Shown piece by piece: positions 34,430 through 44,798 of a DNA stretch of 64,000 nucleotides. Position 1 is the first letter of the stretch, and every line of letters starts with the position of its first letter. The notes beneath the pieces are model-generated. The model was not told where the DNA came from. It did not search any database and saw nothing but the letters and a program-made list of their open reading frames with translations. Source of the stretch: Corynebacterium aquatimens (GTDB taxonomy: Bacteria > Actinomycetota > Actinomycetes > Mycobacteriales > Mycobacteriaceae); NCBI RefSeq assembly GCF_030408395.1, contig NZ_CP046980.1:558001-622000 (forward strand). Direction: 5' to 3'. Both the position numbers and the translations under genes were made by a program.

Positions 34430-35881
34430 GTGAAGACGTCCGTGGATAAGCTCAGCGACACTCGCGTGAAGCTGACCGTCGAGGTCCCGTTTGAGGAGCT
34501 TGGTTCGGAAATCGATCAGGCATACAAGGCGATCGCTCAGCAGGTCAACATTCCTGGTTTTCGTCGTGGCAAGGCGCCGCGCCAGCTTATCGACGCACGG
34601 GTGGGCCGCGGCCCGATCTTGGAGCAGGTCGTCAACGACATGCTGCCGACGCGCTACGAGCAGGCCGTGATGGAGAACGATCTTCAAGTCATCGGTTCCC
34701 CGGAGATTGAGATCACCAAGCTCGAGGACAACAACGTCGTTGAGTTCGTGGCCCAGATTGATGTGCGCCCGACCATCGAGGTTCCGGACTTCTCGGAAAT
34801 CTCCGTGACTGTTCCGACGCTGAAGGTCGACGATGAGGCTGTCGATGAGGAGCTGGAGAACCTCCGCGCTCGCTTCGGTGAGCTGAAGGACACCACGCGC
34901 AAGCTGAAGAAGGGTGACTTCGCCGTCATCGACCTCGAGGCATCCATCGATGGCGTGACGATCGACGAGGCATCCACCGAGGGCATTTCCTACGAGGTCG
35001 GCCGTGACGACCTCATCGAGGGCCTGGACAAGGCGATCAAGGGACTGAAGACCGGCGAGGAAGCCGAGTTTGAGGCCACGATCGAATACGGCGAGCACAA
35101 GGGCGAGAAGGCCAACGTCAAGGTCACCGTCCAGCAGACCAAGGAGCGCACGCTCCCCGAGCTTGACGACGAATTTGCGCAGATGGCGTCCCCGCACGAC
35201 ACCGTGGAGGAGCTGCGTGAGGCAACTGCTGAGCAGGTCCGCGAGAACGGTAAGGCTCAGCAGGCAGCGAACATCCGCGACGAGGTTCTGAAGGCTGCAT
35301 TGGAAAAGGCATCCTTCGAGCTTCCCGCCGCGATCGTTGAAGAGCAGGTTCAGACCCAGTACAACCAGCTACTGGCTCAGGTGGGCAACGATGAGGCTGT
35401 GCTTGCCCAGCTGATGGAGGCACAAGGCACCACCCGCGAGGAGTTTGACGCCGAGGCACGTAAGAACGCTGAGGACTCCGTGCGCACTCAGCTCTTCCTG
35501 GACGCTGTCGCAGACGTGGAGAGCCCCGAGGTCACCCAGCAGGAGCTGTCCGATCACATCGTCTTCACCGCACAGTCCTACGGCATGAGCCCGCAGGAAT
35601 TCGTCCAGCAGCTGACCCAGACCAACCAGATGATGAACCTCTGGGCGGACGTCCGCCGCGGCAAGGCCCTGGCAGCTGCGATCTCCCGCACGACCGTGAC
35701 CGATGAGGACGGCAACTCGGTAGACCCGGAGGAGTACTTCGGCGAGATCGAGGACGAAGAGACCGAGAACATCTCCACTGGCGCCGAGGCGCCTGAGGCT
35801 GAGGCGCCCGCAGCTGACGCACCTGAAGCTGATGCACCTGAGGCTGAAGCTAGCGAAGCTGAAGCAACCGAGGACGAGTAG
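34430..35881 (+). CDS. tig: Trigger factor (ribosome-associated chaperone and prolyl isomerase)
   Basis: A 483-residue trigger factor. The ribosome-binding loop is visible as [15 protein letters not shown] (about residues 40-55). The FKBP-type isomerase domain follows ([15 protein letters not shown]), then the helical chaperone domain. The C-terminal 30 residues are an acidic Ala/Pro/Glu repeat ([19 protein letters not shown]), longer than in most family members. GTG at 34430 after AGGAG is chosen because the in-frame GTG at 34379 would add a leader outside the family's conserved N-terminus. It lies just upstream of clpP1P2, as in other corynebacteria. Confidence 0.95.
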   Translation: MKTSVDKLSDTRVKLTVEVPFEELGSEIDQAYKAIAQQVNIPGFRRGKAPRQLIDARVGRGPILEQVVNDMLPTRYEQAVMENDLQVIGSPEIEITKLEDNNVVEFVAQIDVRPTIEVPDFSEISVTVPTLKVDDEAVDEELENLRARFGELKDTTRKLKKGDFAVIDLEASIDGVTIDEASTEGISYEVGRDDLIEGLDKAIKGLKTGEEAEFEATIEYGEHKGEKANVKVTVQQTKERTLPELDDEFAQMASPHDTVEELREATAEQVRENGKAQQAANIRDEVLKAALEKASFELPAAIVEEQVQTQYNQLLAQVGNDEAVLAQLMEAQGTTREEFDAEARKNAEDSVRTQLFLDAVADVESPEVTQQELSDHIVFTAQSYGMSPQEFVQQLTQTNQMMNLWADVRRGKALAAAISRTTVTDEDGNSVDPEEYFGEIEDEETENISTGAEAPEAEAPAADAPEADAPEAEASEAEATEDE

Positions 35882-35914
35882 GATTCATAACCGAGTCCCT
35901 CACGTCCTTGAATT

Positions 35915-35941
35915 AAAGCGGCTCTGCGGAGCCGCTTTTTC
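35915..35941 (+). terminator. Rho-independent terminator of tig
   Basis: Stem AAAGCGGCTC / GAGCCGCTTT with loop TGCG and a T-run. It separates tig from the clpP operon. Confidence 0.9.
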
Positions 35942-35954
35942 ATTGTCCAGCTGT

Positions 35955-36014
35955 TGAGATTCTCAATCAGATTCCCACTGAGATTCCCACTGAGATTCTC
36001 ACTGGGAATCTCAG
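35955..36014. repeat. Direct and inverted GAGATTC repeats upstream of clpP1
   Basis: TTGAGATTCTCAA is a perfect dyad. It is followed by two CACTGAGATTC direct repeats and their inverse GGAATCTCAGTG. The block can fold into a long hairpin and abuts the ClgR-type box. Confidence 0.8.
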
Positions 36015-36032
36015 TGAACGCTGAGAGCGAAC
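36015..36032. promoter_or_regulatory. ClgR-type operator upstream of clpP1-clpP2
   Basis: TGAACGCTGAGAGCGAAC matches every position of the C. glutamicum ClgR consensus as I recall it (WNNWCGCYNANRGCGWWS). ClgR is known to activate clpP1P2 there. It lies about 100 bases before the clpP1 start. Confidence 0.8.
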
Positions 36033-36135
36033 ACGGGGCCGGGGGCGGGAATTGGGGACTAGAGTGGGGCGTTAACTTTAGGCAGAGGTCCGGTAAGGGC
36101 CCAAACAACCAGTATTTTATTGAAGGAGTTCCAGC

Positions 36136-36718
36136 TGTGACATCTCCCGCCAATGGCATGAACCTTGGAGACTCGGTCTACGAGCGTTTGCTGCGTGAGC
36201 GCATCATCTTCCTGGGCCAGGAGGTGGACGATGAGATTGCGAACAAGCTCTGCGCCCAGATTCTTCTGCTTTCCGCGGAAGACCCGAACCGCGATATCTC
36301 GCTGTACATCAACTCGCCCGGCGGATCGGTCACCGCGGGCATGGCTATCTACGACACGATGCGGTACTCACCGTGCGACATCGCGACGTACGGGATGGGT
36401 TTGGCCGCATCGATGGGTCAGTTCCTCCTGTCCGGTGGCACGAAGGGCAAGCGTTACGCCCTTCCGCACGCGCGCATCATGATGCACCAGCCGTCGGCTG
36501 GCGTGGGCGGTACCGCCGCAGACATCGCGATCCAGGCAGAGCAGTTTGCTCAGACCAAGCGCGAGATGGCGGAGCTTATCGCCGAGCACACGGGCCAGAC
36601 CTTTGAGCAGATCACTAAGGACTCTGACCGCGACCGCTGGTTCACCGCCGAAGAGGCGAAGGAATACGGCATTGTTGACCACGTCATTTCCCACGCGAAC
36701 GGCTCGATCGCAAACTAA
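36136..36718 (+). CDS. clpP1: ATP-dependent Clp protease proteolytic subunit 1
   Basis: A 194-residue serine peptidase. The catalytic Ser is in GLAASMGQFLL (about residue 92) and the His in ARIMMHQPSAG (about 117); the Asp lies further on. [12 protein letters not shown] forms the strand near the active site. It assembles with ClpP2 into a mixed double ring fed by ClpX or ClpC. GTG at 36136 has AAGGAG eight bases upstream; the longer frame from 35954 runs through the ClgR box and is not expected to be translated. Confidence 0.95.
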
Positions 36719-36765
36719 AGCAGAACCGACGAGATCACACGAAATAGGATTTTAGGAGCAACCAT

Positions 36766-37386
36766 ATGTCTTTCCAGATGCCGTCATCCCGTTATGTTCT
36801 GCCAAGTTTTATTGAGCAGTCTTCCTACGGGACGAAGGAAACCAACCCGTACTCCAAGCTGTTTGAAGAGCGCATTGTCTTCCTGGGCACGCAGGTAGAT
36901 GACACCAGTGCTAATGACGTCATGGCGCAGTTGCTGGTTCTGGAGTCCCAGGACCCCGACCGCGACATCACGATGTACATCAACTCCCCGGGCGGTTCGT
37001 TCACCGCGCTGATGGCGATCTACGACACGATGCAGTACGTGCGCCCCGACGTCCAGACCGTGTGCCTGGGCCAGGCTGCGTCTGCTGCCGCCGTGATTCT
37101 CGCTGCTGGAGCGCCGGGTAAGCGCGCGGCTCTGCCGAACGCACGCGTCCTCATTCACCAGCCGGCCACCGAGGGCACCCGCGGCCAGGTCTCTGACCTA
37201 GAGATCCAGGCAGCCGAGATCGAGCGCATGCGCCGCCTCATGGAAGAAACCCTGGCACGTCACTCCGGCCGCACCGCGGAGCAGGTCCGCATTGACACCG
37301 ACCGTGACAAGATCCTCACGGCGGAAGAAGCCAAAGAGTACGGCATCATTGACCAGGTCTTCGACTACCGCAAGCTCAACGCCTAA
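36766..37386 (+). CDS. clpP2: ATP-dependent Clp protease proteolytic subunit 2
   Basis: A 206-residue partner of ClpP1. The active Ser lies in [16 protein letters not shown] (about residue 110) and the His in [12 protein letters not shown] (about 135). The N-terminus is longer than in ClpP1, including a probable propeptide ([11 protein letters not shown]). It begins 47 bases after clpP1 with TTAGGAG as ribosome site, so the two are co-transcribed from the ClgR-controlled promoter. Confidence 0.95.
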   Translation: MSFQMPSSRYVLPSFIEQSSYGTKETNPYSKLFEERIVFLGTQVDDTSANDVMAQLLVLESQDPDRDITMYINSPGGSFTALMAIYDTMQYVRPDVQTVCLGQAASAAAVILAAGAPGKRAALPNARVLIHQPATEGTRGQVSDLEIQAAEIERMRRLMEETLARHSGRTAEQVRIDTDRDKILTAEEAKEYGIIDQVFDYRKLNA

Positions 37387-37389
37387 ATG

Positions 37390-37439
37390 CTTGACGACGA
37401 TGGGCCCCCGTGCGAATGCACGGGGGCTTCGTCGTTAAG
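37390..37439. terminator. Bidirectional terminator between clpP2 and the hydrolase gene
   Basis: GCCCCCGTGC-GAAT-GCACGGGGGC is the core stem, extended outward by CTTGACGACGA and TCGTCGTTAAG. It serves the two convergent genes. Confidence 0.85.
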
Positions 37440-37447
37440 CAAGTGCC

Positions 37448-38266
37448 CTAGCCTTTCAGAAAGCTGAGCAAAGCCTCGTTGAATTCCTCCGGCTGCTCAT
37501 TGGCAACCTGGTGGGAGGCCGACTCAATGACCACCGTCGTCGTAGGACCGGTGACGCCATTGGCGATTTCCTTGAGCTGATCGGGGCCAGTCGAGGGGTC
37601 GTCGGCGCCAGCGATCGTGAGCACTGGGCACGAAATGAGCTGAAGGCGCTCTTCAAAACCCCACTTCGCTAGGGCATCGCCGCACTGTGCGTAGGCTTCA
37701 GGGTCAACGGAACCAACCATGTCCTTGAACTTCTGCACCACCTCTGGGTGGTCCTGCTTGAAACCGTCCGTGAACCAGTTATCCACGGTCGGATCGACGA
37801 TCGGTCCCATCCCTTCACCGCGGGCAGTCGCAGAGCGCTCCTGCCACTTGCCGGCACCGCCCAGGAAGGTGGCAGTGGACGCAAAGACGGCGGCATCAAC
37901 GCGGTCGGACGTGGCAGCGAGGTACTGCGCGATCGCGCCGCCCATAGACAGGCCGACGATAGTGAAGTGATCAACCTCTAAAGAGTTAAGGGTTTCGAGG
38001 ACATCGGCGGCGAGATCATCAACCGTCGTCATGCCAAGATCCACAGCTGGGGTAGGAGACTCCCCGTGGCCGCGGTGATCAATAGCGATCACTGTGTAAT
38101 CGGGCGACAGGGCCTCGATGGTCGGTGCCCAGGCCTCGACCGTCGTGCCGATTGATGGAAGCAGAACGACGGTGCGCCCCGCGTCGCTGGAATTTTCCGG
38201 CGCGGATGCGGGTTGGTCGGAAGCAGGTGCGGAGTGCGAGTGGACTTGTGCGTGAACTTTCGTCAT
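37448..38266 (-). CDS. Alpha/beta hydrolase (3-oxoadipate enol-lactonase-like)
   Basis: A 272-residue cytosolic hydrolase. The nucleophile elbow GLSMGGA has its Ser near residue 118. The oxyanion region VVLLPSIGTTVEAW comes before it, AIDHRGHGES follows the usual Hx G pattern, and the catalytic Asp and His are in IAGADDPSTG and ESASHQVANEQP. The N-terminal 30 residues are Ser/Ala-rich and unconserved. The upstream in-frame extension to 38500 has no start support. The substrate is unknown. Confidence 0.82.
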   Translation of the reverse strand: MTKVHAQVHSHSAPASDQPASAPENSSDAGRTVVLLPSIGTTVEAWAPTIEALSPDYTVIAIDHRGHGESPTPAVDLGMTTVDDLAADVLETLNSLEVDHFTIVGLSMGGAIAQYLAATSDRVDAAVFASTATFLGGAGKWQERSATARGEGMGPIVDPTVDNWFTDGFKQDHPEVVQKFKDMVGSVDPEAYAQCGDALAKWGFEERLQLISCPVLTIAGADDPSTGPDQLKEIANGVTGPTTTVVIESASHQVANEQPEEFNEALLSFLKG

Positions 38267-38417
38267 ACCTTCATTGTTGCGGAATTTTCCAGCCCGTGCC
38301 GACGGGGATTTCAGACGGCCCTGAAAGCAGTGCATGACAGCGTGGGCGTGGGAATTTCCAGGGATGTCCGATGTCGGACTAGACTCGATGCAATTGAACG
38401 CGTGCGGTAGCTTCAGC

Positions 38418-38454
38418 GTTGAAGCGACAGTGTTGAAGCGACAGTGTTGAAGCG
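38418..38454. repeat. 14-bp tandem repeat in the clpX leader
   Basis: GTTGAAGCGACAGT occurs twice followed by GTTGAAGCG. The first copy also pairs with GCTTCA just upstream. The block lies 30-70 bases before the clpX start and may affect its promoter or mRNA. Confidence 0.8.
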
Positions 38455-38485
38455 CCATAAAAGACACGGGGAGATTTAACACCTC

Positions 38486-39754
38486 ATGGCAGTAACTCAA
38501 GACAGCTCGGATTTGTTGAAGTGCTCTTTTTGCGGAAAGAGCCAGAAACAGGTGCGCAAACTCATCGCCGGGGGCGGGGTGTACATCTGTGATGAATGCA
38601 TTGAGCTGTGCAATGAGATCATCGAAGAGGAGCTGGCGGGCGCAACGCCCGCAGCTGGGAAAGATGACTCACGTTTGCCGCGGCCTTCGGAGATCACTGC
38701 GTTTCTGGATGACTACGTGATCGGGCAGACGCGCGCGAAGCGGTCGCTGGCCGTTGCGGTGTACAACCACTACAAGCGCATTCGTTCCGAGGAGCTGCCG
38801 TCGCGCCGCCGCGAAGAAGAAGTAGAGATTGCCAAGTCCAACATTCTTCTCCTGGGGCCGACTGGCTCTGGCAAGACCTATCTTGCGCAAACGCTGGCGA
38901 GGATGCTGAACGTTCCATTTGCTATCGCAGACGCAACGAGCCTCACCGAAGCGGGGTACGTGGGCGAGGACGTGGAGAACATCCTGCTGAAGCTGCTGCA
39001 GGCCGCCGATTTCGATGTGGAGCGTGCACAAAACGGCATCATCTACGTCGATGAGGTGGACAAGATCTCGCGCAAGTCTGAAAACCCGTCGATCACTCGC
39101 GATGTCTCGGGCGAAGGCGTGCAACAGGCTCTGTTGAAGATCTTGGAAGGAACGGTCGCGTCCGTTCCCCCGCAGGGCGGCCGCAAGCACCCGAACCAGG
39201 AATTCATTCAGCTGGATACCACCAACATTTTGTTCATCGTGGCCGGCGCGTTCGCAGGCTTGGACAAGGTGATCGCGGAGCGCGTGGGCAAGAAGGGGAT
39301 CGGGTTCGGCGCGGAGATCGATTCCGCGGCCGAGCGCGATGAGGCGAACATGCTCGCCCAGGTCCAGCCTGAGGACCTGGTGAAATTCGGCCTGATTCCG
39401 GAATTCATCGGCCGACTGCCGATCGTGGCGGCAGTGGAGAACCTGGACACCGAATCCCTCATCCGCGTGCTCACCGAGCCGAAGAACTCCCTGGTGGAGC
39501 AGTACGAGCGTCTGTTCAAAATGGACGGCGCGCAGCTCCGCTTTACCGACGACGCCCTGCATGCGATCGCCCAGAAAGCCGCCGACCGCGGCACCGGCGC
39601 CCGTGGTCTGCGCGCGATCATGGAAGAGCTCCTCGTGCCCGTCATGTACGACCTGCCGGACCGCGAAGACGTCGTTGAGGTTGTCATCAGCGAGGCCGCC
39701 GTGGCCGGGGAGGCTGAGCCCGAATACGTGTTGACGGAGAAGAAATCCGCCTAG
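38486..39754 (+). CDS. clpX: ATP-dependent Clp protease ATP-binding subunit ClpX
   Basis: A 422-residue AAA+ unfoldase for ClpP. The N-terminal C4 zinc domain is [10 protein letters not shown]...CDECIELC (residues about 13-42). Walker [13 protein letters not shown] lies near 125 and Walker [11 protein letters not shown] near 190; the pore loop GYVGED is near 155 and sensor-2 GARGLR near 375. The ribosome site GGGGAG precedes ATG. A GCGTGCCCCGACGCGGGGCACG hairpin follows the stop. Confidence 0.96.
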   Translation: MAVTQDSSDLLKCSFCGKSQKQVRKLIAGGGVYICDECIELCNEIIEEELAGATPAAGKDDSRLPRPSEITAFLDDYVIGQTRAKRSLAVAVYNHYKRIRSEELPSRRREEEVEIAKSNILLLGPTGSGKTYLAQTLARMLNVPFAIADATSLTEAGYVGEDVENILLKLLQAADFDVERAQNGIIYVDEVDKISRKSENPSITRDVSGEGVQQALLKILEGTVASVPPQGGRKHPNQEFIQLDTTNILFIVAGAFAGLDKVIAERVGKKGIGFGAEIDSAAERDEANMLAQVQPEDLVKFGLIPEFIGRLPIVAAVENLDTESLIRVLTEPKNSLVEQYERLFKMDGAQLRFTDDALHAIAQKAADRGTGARGLRAIMEELLVPVMYDLPDREDVVEVVISEAAVAGEAEPEYVLTEKKSA

Positions 39755-39775
39755 CGTGCCCCGACGCGGGGCACG
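39755..39775 (+). terminator. Hairpin after clpX, followed by a GC-rich direct repeat
   Basis: Stem CGTGCCCCG / CGGGGCACG with loop ACG, directly after the stop codon. The next 65 bases hold two copies of GGGCCCAGGCCGGCCCGG, themselves highly palindromic. No T-run. Confidence 0.6.
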
Positions 39776-39845
39776 GAACGGCCCGGTGCGGGGACTGGCT
39801 GGGCCCAGGCCGGCCCGGCGTCGGGCCCAGGCCGGCCCGGGTGCG

Positions 39846-40658
39846 TTAGTCCGCGGGGTCGCTGTAGACGTCGCTAAGCCCTTCGGCGATGTAGTCGTCT
39901 TCGTCGCTCTCACTGTCGCGTGACGCGGCGGGGCCGGACGGTGCAAGGTAAGAATCGTAGCCGGAATACGGGATGTTGGACGTGAGGAACGTCAAGGCCG
40001 TATCAATGGCTAAACGGCGCAGGCCTTCGGTGTTGCGCGGGTCGAGTAGGTTCAGGTTGCCGTAGTACAAGACGGTGCGCGCGTTGGTGGTGCGGAAAAA
40101 GGAAATCGACGACACCAAGACCAGCAGGTCGATCGCGGTGATGCCCGGGCGGAATGCGCCGACGTCCTGGCCGAGCAACAAGAGGCGCTCGATCTGCAGG
40201 ATCACTTCGGATTCGCCCAGCATGCGGTGCGATTCCTCGTAGTCGAGCACGGGATCGAGGTTCTCGCGCACGATCAAGCTCACGACGTCCGGGTTGCGCT
40301 GCACAACGTGGAAAATCGCATCAACGAAACGACGGATCCCCTCCACGGGCACGGCGTAAGAGCGCTCGAGGAAGTCTTGAGGCGGCGTGAAGGACTCCAC
40401 CGCCCGGTTCAGCGCCCGCTTGTACAGCTCACATTTGTCACCAAAGTGGTAGTGCAGCATTCGCTTCGACACGCCCGCCTGCGCCGCGATGGTGTCCAAC
40501 TTCGCAGCCTCAAAACCGCAGTGCGCAAATTCCGCCACAGCCTTATCGACGATCGACTCAAGACCACCAGCCGGAATCAGCGACGCCTCCACCGACTCTT
40601 GCTCGATGGGACCGTCACCGCCTTGCTGCCCGTCGTCGATACGCGTGTGCTCATGCAT
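39846..40658 (-). CDS. TetR-family transcriptional regulator
   Basis: A 270-residue regulator, longer than most TetR proteins because of an acidic tail (DSESDEDDYIAEG). The helix-turn-helix lies at about residues 35-80: CGFEAAKLDTIAAQAGVSKR then MLHYHFGDKCELY. An extended ligand domain follows. It lies convergent with clpX and divergent from mdh, with a 130-base gap, so mdh may be one target. Effector unknown. Confidence 0.83.
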   Translation of the reverse strand: MHEHTRIDDGQQGGDGPIEQESVEASLIPAGGLESIVDKAVAEFAHCGFEAAKLDTIAAQAGVSKRMLHYHFGDKCELYKRALNRAVESFTPPQDFLERSYAVPVEGIRRFVDAIFHVVQRNPDVVSLIVRENLDPVLDYEESHRMLGESEVILQIERLLLLGQDVGAFRPGITAIDLLVLVSSISFFRTTNARTVLYYGNLNLLDPRNTEGLRRLAIDTALTFLTSNIPYSGYDSYLAPSGPAASRDSESDEDDYIAEGLSDVYSDPAD

Positions 40659-40761
40659 ACCTCAATCGTGCATGAATCGGGCGTGAGGCCGCTGCCGAAT
40701 AGGGCCATTCGGGTGTAGCGGAGGGGTGAGAGAACTAAAAGTCCTAGACTGGCGGGGGTAA

Positions 40762-41820
<1,059 letters not shown>

Positions 41821-41915
41821 CCACCTCACCTCCCTGGATCTGCCGGGATCTGGCCGGATTTGCCCGGCCGGGATCGGCCTGGCCTGGGGAGGGAGAGCGG
41901 CGGCCGCGGGCTAAG

Positions 41916-44798
41916 ATGTTTGCCGTGACGCAATCTCCTCAAAATCCCCAAGCATCTTCAGACACCGCATCTTCAGACACCAACCGCGCAGATCTGCTGC
42001 CCAAGAACTGGGAGCCGCAGGCCGTCGAGGCCGATCTCTACGCCGAGTGGGTGGACAAGGGTTACTTCGTCGCTGACCCGCACAGCGAGAAGCCGCCGTT
42101 CAGCATCGTGTTGCCGCCGCCGAACGTCACTGGGCAGCTGCACATGGGCCACGCGTTGGACCACACGCTGATGGACGCGTTGGTGCGCCGCAAGCGCATG
42201 CAGGGCTATGAGGTCCTGTGGTTGCCGGGCATGGACCACGCGGGTATCGCCACCCAAACCAAGGTCGAGGCCATGCTGGGGGAGACCGAGGGCAAGGACC
42301 GCTACGACTACGGCCGCGAGGAATTCATCGGTCGCGTCTGGGAGTGGAAAGAAAAGTACGGCGGCACGATCGCGTCGCAGATGCGGGCGATCGGCGATTC
42401 GGTCGACTGGTCGCGGGAGCGCTTTACGCTTGACGACGGCCTGAATCGCGCTGTTGTCACCATCTTCAAGCAGCTTTTCGACGCGGGGCTGATCTACCGG
42501 GATTACCGCCTGGTCAACTGGTCGCCGGTGTTAGAGACTGCTGTTTCGGACATTGAGGTCATGTACAGGGATGTCGAAGGCGAATTCGTCTCCATCCGCT
42601 ATGGCTCGCTGAACGACGACGAACCGCACCTGGTCGTTGCCACCACCCGTGTGGAGACGATGCTGGGGGATGTCGCTATTGCTGTCCACCCCGACGACGA
42701 GCGGTACAAGGATCTGGTGGGCCAGGAGTTTGAGCACCCGTTCCGTGAGGACCTAAAACTCAAGGTCATTGCCGATGATTACGTCGACATGGAGCTTGGA
42801 ACCGGTGCCGTGAAGATCACCCCGGCGCACGATCCGAACGACTACGAGATGGGCCTGCGCCACGAATTGGACATGCCGATCATCATGGACAAGACCGGCA
42901 AGATTGCTGGGACGGGCACCCAGTTCGATGGTCTCGACCGATTCGAGGCTCGCGTTCGAGTTCGCGAGGAACTGGCACGAATGGGTCGCATCGTGAAGGA
43001 AGTTCGCCCGTACGTCCACTCGGTTGGGCACTCCGAGCGCACCGGCGAGCCGATCGAGCCGCGCTTGTCCCTGCAGTGGTTTGTCAAGGTCTCCGAGCTT
43101 GCCCGGATGTCCGGCGACGCGGTGCGCGAAGGCGACACGGTGATCCACCCGGCCTCGCTGGAGAAGCGCTACTTCGACTGGGTCGACAACATGCACGACT
43201 GGACCATCTCGCGCCAGCTGTGGTGGGGCCACCGCATCCCGATCTGGTACGGGCCGGAGGACGAAAACGGCGACCGCGACATCGTCTGCTGCGGCCCCGA
43301 CGACGAGCCGCCAGCCGGCTACGAGCAGGACCCAGACGTTCTGGACACCTGGTTCTCGTCTGCCCTGTGGCCATTTAGCACGATGGGCTGGCCGGAAAAG
43401 ACCCCTGAGCTGGAGAAGTTCTACCCCACGACCGTTCTGGTTACCGCCTACGACATCCTGTTCTTCTGGGTTGCGCGCATGATGATGTTCGGCACGTTTG
43501 CTTCCACGCAGACGCCGGAGGTCCTCGGCGGCGGCGCCGCTTCCGACGCTGCTCTTGCCGGCGCCGCTTCCGCCGGCGCCGCTTCCGACGCTGCTCCTGC
43601 CGGCGCCGCTTCCGACGCTGCTCCTGCCGGCGCCGCTCCCGCCGGCAGGCCCCAAATCCCGTTTGAGCACATCTTCCTCCACGGCCTCGTCCGCGATGAG
43701 AAGGGCCGGAAGATGTCCAAGTCGCTGGGCAACGGCATCGACCCCATGGATTGGGTGCGCGATTACGGTGCAGACGCACTGCGCTTTGCGCTGGCCCGCG
43801 GCGCGAACCCGGGCATCGACCTGCCAATCGGCGACGACAACGCCGCAGCTGCCCGCAACTTCGCCACCAAGCTGTTCAATGCTGGCAAGTTCGCGCTCAT
43901 GAACGGCGCAACCGTGGGTGAACTGCCCAATCGATCCGAGCTCACCGACGCTGACCGGTGGATTCTTGACAGGCTCGAGGCTGTGCGACAGACCGTCGAT
44001 ACGAAGCTCGATGACTACCAGTTCTCCAAGGCCTACGAGGAGCTCTACCACTTCGCCTGGGACGAACTGTGCGACTGGTACTTAGAGATCGCCAAGACCC
44101 AGATTCCTCGCGATGACGCTGCCGCGACACCGAAGGAACGCGAAACCGGACGCAACACGCAGATCGTCCTGGGCAACGTCCTCGACGTTGTTTTGCGCCT
44201 GCTGCACCCCGTTATGCCGTTCGTTACCGAAGTCCTGTGGAAGGCACTCACCGGCAGCGAATCGCTCAACCTGGCGTCGTGGCCCACGGCCGCCGAAACC
44301 AACGGGGGCGCCGACACCGACGAAACCGCAGCACGCCGCATCGACGATGCAATCAAGCTCATCACCGAGCTGCGCCGCTTCCGCTCCGACCAAGGCGTCA
44401 AGCCGTCGCAGAAAGTCCCCGCGCAGCTCGATTTCGCCGCCGCCGACCTGACGGAGCAAGAATCCCTGATTCGCTCGATCGCGAAGGTGGACGCGCCAGC
44501 GGACGGCTTTGCGTCGTCGGCAAGCATTGAAGTGCGCTTGAGCCAAGCGACGATTGACGTCGCCCTAGACACCTCGGGCACCGTTGACCTCGCGGCGGAG
44601 CGCAAGCGCCTGGAGAAAGAACTGGCCGCGGCGCAAAAGGAACTTGAGACCACCGGCAAGAAGCTGGGCAACGAGGCTTTCCTGGCGAAGGCTCCGGAAG
44701 CCGTCGTGGACAAGATCAGGGCGCGCCAGAAGATCGCGCAGGAAGAAGTCGAACGCGTGACCGCGCGACTCGAATCACTGCCGAAAGCAGGGGCGTAG
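41916..44798 (+). CDS. valS: Valyl-tRNA synthetase
   Basis: A 960-residue class I synthetase. HIGH-type motif [16 protein letters not shown] lies near residue 68, the editing domain at about 200-350, KMSKS near 598, anticodon-binding and the C-terminal coiled coil ([19 protein letters not shown]) near 895. A run of about 40 residues rich in Ala/Gly (residues about 537-578) is inserted before the KMSKS loop, between [17 protein letters not shown] and [14 protein letters not shown] at 41925 is an alternative start. folC follows with no gap. Confidence 0.95.
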   Translation: MFAVTQSPQNPQASSDTASSDTNRADLLPKNWEPQAVEADLYAEWVDKGYFVADPHSEKPPFSIVLPPPNVTGQLHMGHALDHTLMDALVRRKRMQGYEVLWLPGMDHAGIATQTKVEAMLGETEGKDRYDYGREEFIGRVWEWKEKYGGTIASQMRAIGDSVDWSRERFTLDDGLNRAVVTIFKQLFDAGLIYRDYRLVNWSPVLETAVSDIEVMYRDVEGEFVSIRYGSLNDDEPHLVVATTRVETMLGDVAIAVHPDDERYKDLVGQEFEHPFREDLKLKVIADDYVDMELGTGAVKITPAHDPNDYEMGLRHELDMPIIMDKTGKIAGTGTQFDGLDRFEARVRVREELARMGRIVKEVRPYVHSVGHSERTGEPIEPRLSLQWFVKVSELARMSGDAVREGDTVIHPASLEKRYFDWVDNMHDWTISRQLWWGHRIPIWYGPEDENGDRDIVCCGPDDEPPAGYEQDPDVLDTWFSSALWPFSTMGWPEKTPELEKFYPTTVLVTAYDILFFWVARMMMFGTFASTQTPEVLGGGAASDAALAGAASAGAASDAAPAGAASDAAPAGAAPAGRPQIPFEHIFLHGLVRDEKGRKMSKSLGNGIDPMDWVRDYGADALRFALARGANPGIDLPIGDDNAAAARNFATKLFNAGKFALMNGATVGELPNRSELTDADRWILDRLEAVRQTVDTKLDDYQFSKAYEELYHFAWDELCDWYLEIAKTQIPRDDAAATPKERETGRNTQIVLGNVLDVVLRLLHPVMPFVTEVLWKALTGSESLNLASWPTAAETNGGADTDETAARRIDDAIKLITELRRFRSDQGVKPSQKVPAQLDFAAADLTEQESLIRSIAKVDAPADGFASSASIEVRLSQATIDVALDTSGTVDLAAERKRLEKELAAAQKELETTGKKLGNEAFLAKAPEAVVDKIRARQKIAQEEVERVTARLESLPKAGA
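43525..43650 (+). repeat. In-frame GC-rich tandem repeat inside valS
   Basis: A 24-bp-type unit encoding (A/S)DAAPAGAAS is repeated about four times with small changes. It sits in a surface loop close to the catalytic KMSKS segment and keeps the frame. Related Ala-rich expansions occur in the HNH gene at 47190-47330. Confidence 0.85.

Noticed and set aside
35954..36135. N-terminal extension of ClpP1
   Set aside because: The frame is open, but it runs across the ClgR box and repeat block, lacks a start with a ribosome site and is not conserved; GTG at 36136 is well supported.
38669..39946. A 425-codon minus-strand frame opposite clpX
   Set aside because: Antisense shadow of clpX; composition is rich in Arg, His and Leu with no domain.
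42753..44051. A 432-codon minus-strand frame opposite valS
   Set aside because: Antisense shadow of valS; the apparent Gly/Ser repeat in it is only the complement of the Ala-rich insert.
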